Assembly (NCBI RefSeq): GCF_009649845.1
Contig: NZ_WJIE01000005.1
Span: 248,001-312,000 of the forward strand
DNA length: 64,000 nucleotides
Reading direction: 5' to 3'
From: Polyangium spumosum
GTDB lineage: Bacteria; Myxococcota_A; Polyangia; Polyangiales; Polyangiaceae
Below the pieces are notes generated by a model that did not search any database, was not told where the DNA came from, and saw nothing but the letters and a program-made list of their open reading frames with translations. The translations under genes and the position numbers were made by a program. How positions within the stretch are numbered: position 1 is the stretch's first letter; each line of letters begins with the position of its first letter. This document shows, one piece after another, positions 59,047 to 64,000 of this stretch.

Positions 59047-62000
59047 ATGAGCGTTGAGAAAATTCGCGTGGCCCTCGGGGTCCTGCAGTCCGATCCCGAG
59101 AACGAGGCGGCCTGGAACGATCTCGCGGAGGCAGTGACGGCCCCCGACACGTCGACGAACGACGTGGAGCGTCTCCTGGGGCTCGCGCGGGCCAAGCAAG
59201 AGGAGCGGAGAGAATGGGGCGCGGTCGCCAAGCTCCTCGAGCTGGAGATCTCGTTCGCCTCGGGGACGCCCGTCGAGCCGCCGATGCAGGCGGAGCTGGC
59301 GCGCATCTACAACGAGGAGCTCCTCGACGCCGACAAGGCGCGAGCAGCCTACCAGCGGTTGATCGAGCTCCGGCCGAGCGACGAGGCCGCTGCCGAGGCG
59401 CTGGAGAGCGACGCGACGAAGCGCGAGCGGTGGAGCGAGATCGTCGACCGCTACGTGGCCGAGTCGGAGAACGCCGACGGTCCCGCCTTCAAGAGCTCGC
59501 TCCTGGCGAGCGCGGCGGACGTGGCGCTCCGGTACGGGCACGCGGAGGCGCGTGATCGGATCGACGAGCTCGTCGGCCTCGCGCTCGCGCTCGACCCGAA
59601 GAACGGCCGCGCGACGCGGCTGCTCGAGCGCGCGAGCGCGAAGGTCGCCGACTGGGACGGCGTGGCGCGGGCGCTCTCGTTCACGCTGCGCGAAGGCACG
59701 GCGAAGGAGGAGCGGATCGCGGCGGGGCTGAAGCTCGGCCGCGTCGCGGCGGAGAAGCTCGACGACAAGGCCCGCGCCCGCGACGCCTTCGCGCAGGTGC
59801 TCGACCTGCAGCCGGGTCAGCCCGAAGCGCTCGCGTTCCTCGCCGACCACTTCACCTCGAACGAGCAATGGGACGAGCTCGTCGCGCTCTACGAGGATCA
59901 GCTCAAGGGCGGCGGCGTGAAGCCGGGCGAGGAGCTCGGCGTGCTCATCCAGATCGGCATGGTGCACTGGCGGATGCGCAACCAGCCGCAGGCGGCGGAG
60001 GCGTACTTCGACCGCGTGCGTCGCGCCGATCCCACGCACGCGGGCATGCTGTCGTTCTTCCGCGAGCACCTGCTCGCCAAGGGCGACAAGGCGCGGCTCT
60101 ACGCGATCCTCACGGATGCCCAGCGCGCGCTGCCCGACGGAGCCGACAAACGCGCCATCGCCTCGGAGCTCGCCAAGCTCGCCGAGTCGACCGAGAACGC
60201 GCACAAGGCGATCGATCAGTACAAGAACATCCTGCGCACCGACCCGGACAACCGCGACGCGCGCGACGCCCTGAAGCGGCTCTACATGCAGACGGAGGGC
60301 TACAACGCCCTCGTGGAGCTCTACCGGCAGGAGCTCGAGCGCACGCCGCAGACGGACGTCGAGGCGCGCATCCAGGTGCTGCGCGACATCGCCTCGGTCT
60401 ACCGCGACCGCGCGAAGAACGACGCCGCGCTCGTGACGGTGCTGACGCAGATCGTCCAGCTCGACGAGCGGGACATCGACGCGGTGCGTGAGCTGACGCG
60501 CGTCTACGAGACGCTCGGTCGGTGGCGCGACCTGCTCTCGTACCAGCAGAAGCTCGCCGAGCTCTCCCCGAGCGACGTGGAGAAGGCGGACCTCTACCGC
60601 GCGGTGGCGCGTCGCTGGGTCGATCAGTTCTCGAACGTCCAGAACGCGGTCGGGGCCTACGAGTCGCTGCTCGCGGTGGCGCCGGGCGACGAGGAGGCCG
60701 AGTCGCGGCTGAAGGAGCTCTACCTGAAGCGGCGCTCGTGGGCGCAGCTCTACGCGCTCTACGAGGCGCAGCTCCCGAGGACGGAGGACGCGGCGCGCGT
60801 CGAGCTGCTCGGCGAGATGGCGAAGCTCGCGGCCGAGCGCCTCGATCGCGGCGCGGACGCGATCGCGCACTACAAGCAGATCCTGGAGCTCGACGCCTCG
60901 GCGCCGGGCGTGCTCGACGCGCTGGAGAAGCAGGCCGAGCGCGACAAGGATTTCGCGACGGTGGCCGAGGTGCTCGAGCGGCGCGTGGACGCGGCGACGG
61001 ACGACGCCGGCAGGCTGAACGCGCTGCAGAAGCTCGGCGCGGTGTACGCGGAGCGGCTGAAGGATCCGGTGGCGGCGGCGCGCACGTGGCGGCGCGTGCT
61101 CGTGCTCTCGCCGGGGCACGCGCGCGCGCTCCGCGTGTTGCGCGAGTCGTACGTGGCGTCGGGCGACTGGGACGGGCTCGAGGAGCTCTACGCGTCGCAG
61201 AACGACTGGGAGGGGCTCGTCGAGTTCCTCTCGGGCGCCGCGGACAAGGCGAGTGATCCGAACGTCAAGCTCGACATCTCCTTCCGCGCGGCGCGGATCT
61301 ACGAGGATCAGCTCGGCGCGCCGGAGCGGGCCGTGCGTTCGTACGAGCGCGTGCTCAGCGTCTCGCCGACGGACGCGCGCGCGGCGGCGGCGCTCGTGCC
61401 GATCTACGAGAAGGAAGAGAAGTGGGCGCGGCTGCCCGCGCTCTACGAGATCCTGCTCGGCGCCACGCAAGACGTGGAGGAGCAGGTCTCGATGCTGCGC
61501 AAGCTCGCCGCGGTGACGGGCGGGCCACTCGCGGACAAGAACAAGGCGCTCGGGTACGCGCGGCGCGCCTACGAGCTCGACGCGAGCGAGGACGGGCTGT
61601 CGCTCCTCGAAGCGTGGTCGCGCGCGGCGAGCTCGTGGGGTCCGTTCGTCGAGGCCGTCGAGGCGCGGCTCAAGCGCGACGAGGAGATCGACGGCGCGAC
61701 GCGGCGGGCGCTGAAGCTGCGGCTCGCGGAGGTGTACGCGCGCGAGCTCGGCAAGGTGGACGAGGCGGCGGCGACGTACCGCGAGCTCGTCGAGGCGGAT
61801 CCGACCGACGACGAGACGATCCGCGAGCTCGACGCGCTCCTCCGCGCGAACGAGAAGAAGGACGACCTGCGCTGGCTCTTCCAGCTCCGCGCCGATCAGG
61901 TCGAAGGCGAGGAGCGCGCCGAGATCCTCGAGGAGTGGGCGACGCTCGAAGAGGAGGTCTTCGGCGACAACGCGCAGGCGATCCTGCTCCTGCGCAAGGT

Positions 62001-64000
62001 CGTGGAGGTGACGCCTTCGCGCGGCGAGGCGCTGCGCGCGCTCTCGCGCCTGCTCATCGCGGCGGGCGAGGCGGCGGCGGGCGCCGAGGTCGTGGCGCGT
62101 CACCGCGACGTGTCCGAGGGTGATCAGCGCGGGCAATGCGAGGTCGAGCTCGCCACGCTCTACCTGGAGAAGCTCGAGCGGCCGCAGGACGCGTTCGACG
62201 CGGCGGTGCGGGCGCTGGAGATCCTCCCGCACGAGTCGGACGCCGTGAGCATCCTCGCGCGCCTGCTCGACAAGCCGGAGACGCGCGCGCAGGCGGCGCA
62301 GGTCCTGTCGATCGAGTACGCCGAGACGGGCGACGCGCGCCGCGAGGCGCACGCGATCAAGGTGCTGCTGGAGACGGAGACGGACACGGCGACGCGGCTC
62401 GCGCTCTTCCTCAAGCTCGCGGACGTCAACGAGGAGAAGCTCCGCGCGGTGGGCACGGCGCTCGACGTCGTGCTCGGCGCGCTGAACGAGTTCTCGAGCG
62501 AGCTCACGGTCTGGGACCGCGCCTCCGAGCTCTCCGCGCGGGCCGGCCGGCCGACGGATCTCGCCGAGGCGTACCGCACGCACCTCGTGGCGGCGCGGAA
62601 CGTGGAGGGCAGCAAGAAGCTGCCCGACGACGTGGAGATCGAGCTCTGCGAGCGCGCGGCGATGCTCCACGACGAGCAGCTCGGCGATCCCGAGGGCGCG
62701 ATGCCCTACCTCGATCGCGTGCTCGCGGTGGACCCGACGAACGAGCGCGCGTTCTCGCGCCTGAAGCAGATCCTGACCAACGCGGAGCGCTGGAGCGAGC
62801 TCGAAGCGCTCTACGACAAGGCCGCGCAAGGCACGCCGGATCAATCGACGCGGATCGAGCTGCTCAACGACGTCGCCGTGATCGCCGAGGAGATCATGGG
62901 CGACGCGGCGAAGGCGATTCGCTACTACGAGCGCATCCTCACGCTCGACGCGCTCTACGAGCCGGCGCTCGACGCGCTGCAGAAGCTCTACGAGCGCGAA
63001 GGTCGGTGGAAGGACCTCGCGGCGCTGCTCGAGAGAAGGCTCGAGACCGCGACCGACGAGGAGGCGGCCGACATCAAGCTGAGCCTCGGGCGGATCTACC
63101 TCGATCGCCTGCACGAGCCGGCGCTCTCGCTCGAACACCTCGAGCACGTGCTGGAGCAGAGGCAGGGTGACGCGGAGGCGCGCCAGCTCGTCGAGCGCCT
63201 GCTCGAGGTGGGCAGCCTGCGCCTGCGCGCCGCGCGCGTGCTGGAGGTCGTGTACGAGGCGCGCGACGAGGTGCGTCAGCTCGTGCGGGTGCTGGAGATC
63301 CGGCGCGAGGGCGCGGCGGAGGAGCACGAGCGTCGGGAGCTCTTGCGCCGCGTGAGCACGCTGCGCGACGAGCGGCTGCGCGACGACCCGGGCGCGTTCG
63401 CCACCCTGAGCGAGCTCGTCCCGCTCGAGCCCGACGACGCGATCGTCCGCGAGCGCTTCGTGGACATCGGACGAAGGCTCGCCGAGCACGAGAAGATGGC
63501 CGCTGTCCTCACGGCGGCCGCGGACGCGTGCAGCACGCCGCCGACCCAGGGCGAGATCCTGATGGTCGTCGCGGAGATCTACGCGGACATGCTGGCCGAC
63601 CAGGATCGGGCCGAGAAGGTCTACCAGCGCGTGCTCTCGATCGACGCGAGTGATCCGAACCTGGTGATCCCCGCGGCCCAGGCGCTCGCGGGCATCTACA
63701 CGAGCAAGGGCAAGCACGAGGCGCTCGCCGAGGTGCTCGGCATCGAGGTGCGCCTCGAAGAGGACCTCGAGAAGCGCAGGAACCTCTACCGGCGCATCGG
63801 CGAGGTGTACGAGTCGGTGCTCGAGGCGCCCGACAAGGCGATCGGCGCCTGGCGCGCGCGGCTCTCGGACGATCCGGAGGACCTCGAAGCGCTCTCCGCG
63901 CTCGAGCGCCTCTACGAGCGCACGGGCGAGTGGCGCGAGCTCGTCTCCATCCTGGAGGCGCGGCAGACGCTCTCGAACGACGAGCACGAGCGCAAGCGGA
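59047..64000 (+). CDS. Giant TPR protein, 3' end outside the window
   Basis: An open frame of 1651 codons from ATG 59047 with no stop before the right edge. It starts MSVEKIRVALGVLQ and is built of TPR-type helical repeats: short units of the type LYxxxGRWxDLxxLLExxLE alternating with IAxIYxxxLxDxxxAxxxYxRVLxLDP, for instance LYEREGRWKDLAALLERR and LYERTGEWRELVSILEAR. No signal peptide, membrane segment or catalytic motif; it should be a cytoplasmic scaffold. Composition and codon use match neighbouring genes. Because its stop is beyond the window, only antisense or out-of-frame ORFs appear complete here. Confidence 0.85.
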   Translation, partial: MSVEKIRVALGVLQSDPENEAAWNDLAEAVTAPDTSTNDVERLLGLARAKQEERREWGAVAKLLELEISFASGTPVEPPMQAELARIYNEELLDADKARAAYQRLIELRPSDEAAAEALESDATKRERWSEIVDRYVAESENADGPAFKSSLLASAADVALRYGHAEARDRIDELVGLALALDPKNGRATRLLERASAKVADWDGVARALSFTLREGTAKEERIAAGLKLGRVAAEKLDDKARARDAFAQVLDLQPGQPEALAFLADHFTSNEQWDELVALYEDQLKGGGVKPGEELGVLIQIGMVHWRMRNQPQAAEAYFDRVRRADPTHAGMLSFFREHLLAKGDKARLYAILTDAQRALPDGADKRAIASELAKLAESTENAHKAIDQYKNILRTDPDNRDARDALKRLYMQTEGYNALVELYRQELERTPQTDVEARIQVLRDIASVYRDRAKNDAALVTVLTQIVQLDERDIDAVRELTRVYETLGRWRDLLSYQQKLAELSPSDVEKADLYRAVARRWVDQFSNVQNAVGAYESLLAVAPGDEEAESRLKELYLKRRSWAQLYALYEAQLPRTEDAARVELLGEMAKLAAERLDRGADAIAHYKQILELDASAPGVLDALEKQAERDKDFATVAEVLERRVDAATDDAGRLNALQKLGAVYAERLKDPVAAARTWRRVLVLSPGHARALRVLRESYVASGDWDGLEELYASQNDWEGLVEFLSGAADKASDPNVKLDISFRAARIYEDQLGAPERAVRSYERVLSVSPTDARAAAALVPIYEKEEKWARLPALYEILLGATQDVEEQVSMLRKLAAVTGGPLADKNKALGYARRAYELDASEDGLSLLEAWSRAASSWGPFVEAVEARLKRDEEIDGATRRALKLRLAEVYARELGKVDEAAATYRELVEADPTDDETIRELDALLRANEKKDDLRWLFQLRADQVEGEERAEILEEWATLEEEVFGDNAQAILLLRKVVEVTPSRGEALRALSRLLIAAGEAAAGAEVVARHRDVSEGDQRGQCEVELATLYLEKLERPQDAFDAAVRALEILPHESDAVSILARLLDKPETRAQAAQVLSIEYAETGDARREAHAIKVLLETETDTATRLALFLKLADVNEEKLRAVGTALDVVLGALNEFSSELTVWDRASELSARAGRPTDLAEAYRTHLVAARNVEGSKKLPDDVEIELCERAAMLHDEQLGDPEGAMPYLDRVLAVDPTNERAFSRLKQILTNAERWSELEALYDKAAQGTPDQSTRIELLNDVAVIAEEIMGDAAKAIRYYERILTLDALYEPALDALQKLYEREGRWKDLAALLERRLETATDEEAADIKLSLGRIYLDRLHEPALSLEHLEHVLEQRQGDAEARQLVERLLEVGSLRLRAARVLEVVYEARDEVRQLVRVLEIRREGAAEEHERRELLRRVSTLRDERLRDDPGAFATLSELVPLEPDDAIVRERFVDIGRRLAEHEKMAAVLTAAADACSTPPTQGEILMVVAEIYADMLADQDRAEKVYQRVLSIDASDPNLVIPAAQALAGIYTSKGKHEALAEVLGIEVRLEEDLEKRRNLYRRIGEVYESVLEAPDKAIGAWRARLSDDPEDLEALSALERLYERTGEWRELVSILEARQTLSNDEHERKR

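Noticed and set aside
58950-59057. A 35-codon frame overlapping the start of the TPR gene.
   Set aside because: The purine-rich stretch directly touches the ATG, leaving no spacing for ribosome binding, and the sequence has no recognisable character.
57838-63987. A 2049-codon open frame on the minus strand covering the dehydrogenase gene and the region beyond.
   Set aside because: Only the first ~900 bp (57838-58734) is a real gene. The rest is the antisense of the TPR gene; Arg/Val/Leu/His-rich composition reflects G+C-biased third positions.

Overview
The window is about 70% G+C, densely packed chromosomal DNA that most resembles a myxobacterium of the Polyangium/Sorangium group. The evidence is a MYXO-CTERM sorting tag on one protein (Gly-Cys-Gly-Cys, a membrane helix, an Arg tail), many lipoproteins with long Gly/Ser or Ala/Pro linkers, a very large TPR protein and sterol-type enzymes. 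I see no rRNA, tRNA, CRISPR array, insertion sequence, integrase or phage gene.

Layout. 0-7 kb: a small HTH regulator with direct repeats upstream, a NUDIX hydrolase, an Smr-domain protein, ilvE preceded by a 14-codon upstream ORF, a lipoprotein, and a leftward operon of secreted protein, metalloprotease and lipoprotein. 7-17 kb: OmpA-type lipoprotein, Kazal-type lipoprotein, cytochrome P450, DedA protein, a secreted protein with a strong terminator, a transglutaminase-elicitor-like lipoprotein, a D-aminoacylase-type amidohydrolase and two adjacent nucleotidyltransferases. 17-30 kb: a TPR-CHAT protease with a MYXO-CTERM tail, diverging from a tightly overlapping five-gene operon (WGR/DUF4132, MoxR-type AAA ATPase, DUF5682, VWA, SWIM protein). 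This is the same gene order as the uncharacterised E. coli yehI-L-M-P-Q set and is the main accessory system here. 30-41 kb: an SDR, a PLP enzyme carrying a Tat-lipoprotein signal, a roadblock-like protein with 28-residue repeats, two small envelope operons, an FG-GAP lipoprotein, a small ArsC-family selenoprotein, an amino-acid permease, a phytoene-desaturase-like oxidoreductase and a glycosyltransferase. 41-46.1 kb: rseP with three PDZ domains, rsmB and an FAD monooxygenase. 46.1-51.3 kb: a leftward HEAT / YqiJ-like / flotillin (YqiK-like) / channel-like operon. 51.3-64 kb: an amidohydrolase, a steroid-reductase-like plus SDR pair, a STAND ATPase with TPRs, two beta-oxidation-type enzymes sharing their stop codons, and a giant TPR protein running off the right edge.

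The two observations I rate highest are these. (1) The selenoprotein at 36655-37014: an in-frame UGA sits exactly at the first position of a CxxC redox motif, behind a perfect ribosome binding site and just before a possible SECIS hairpin. A standard gene caller would cut it to a 91-residue fragment. (2) The five-gene WGR/MoxR/DUF5682/VWA/SWIM operon, only 32 bp from a divergent CHAT protease gene. Family names come from motif recognition by eye; no database search was run.
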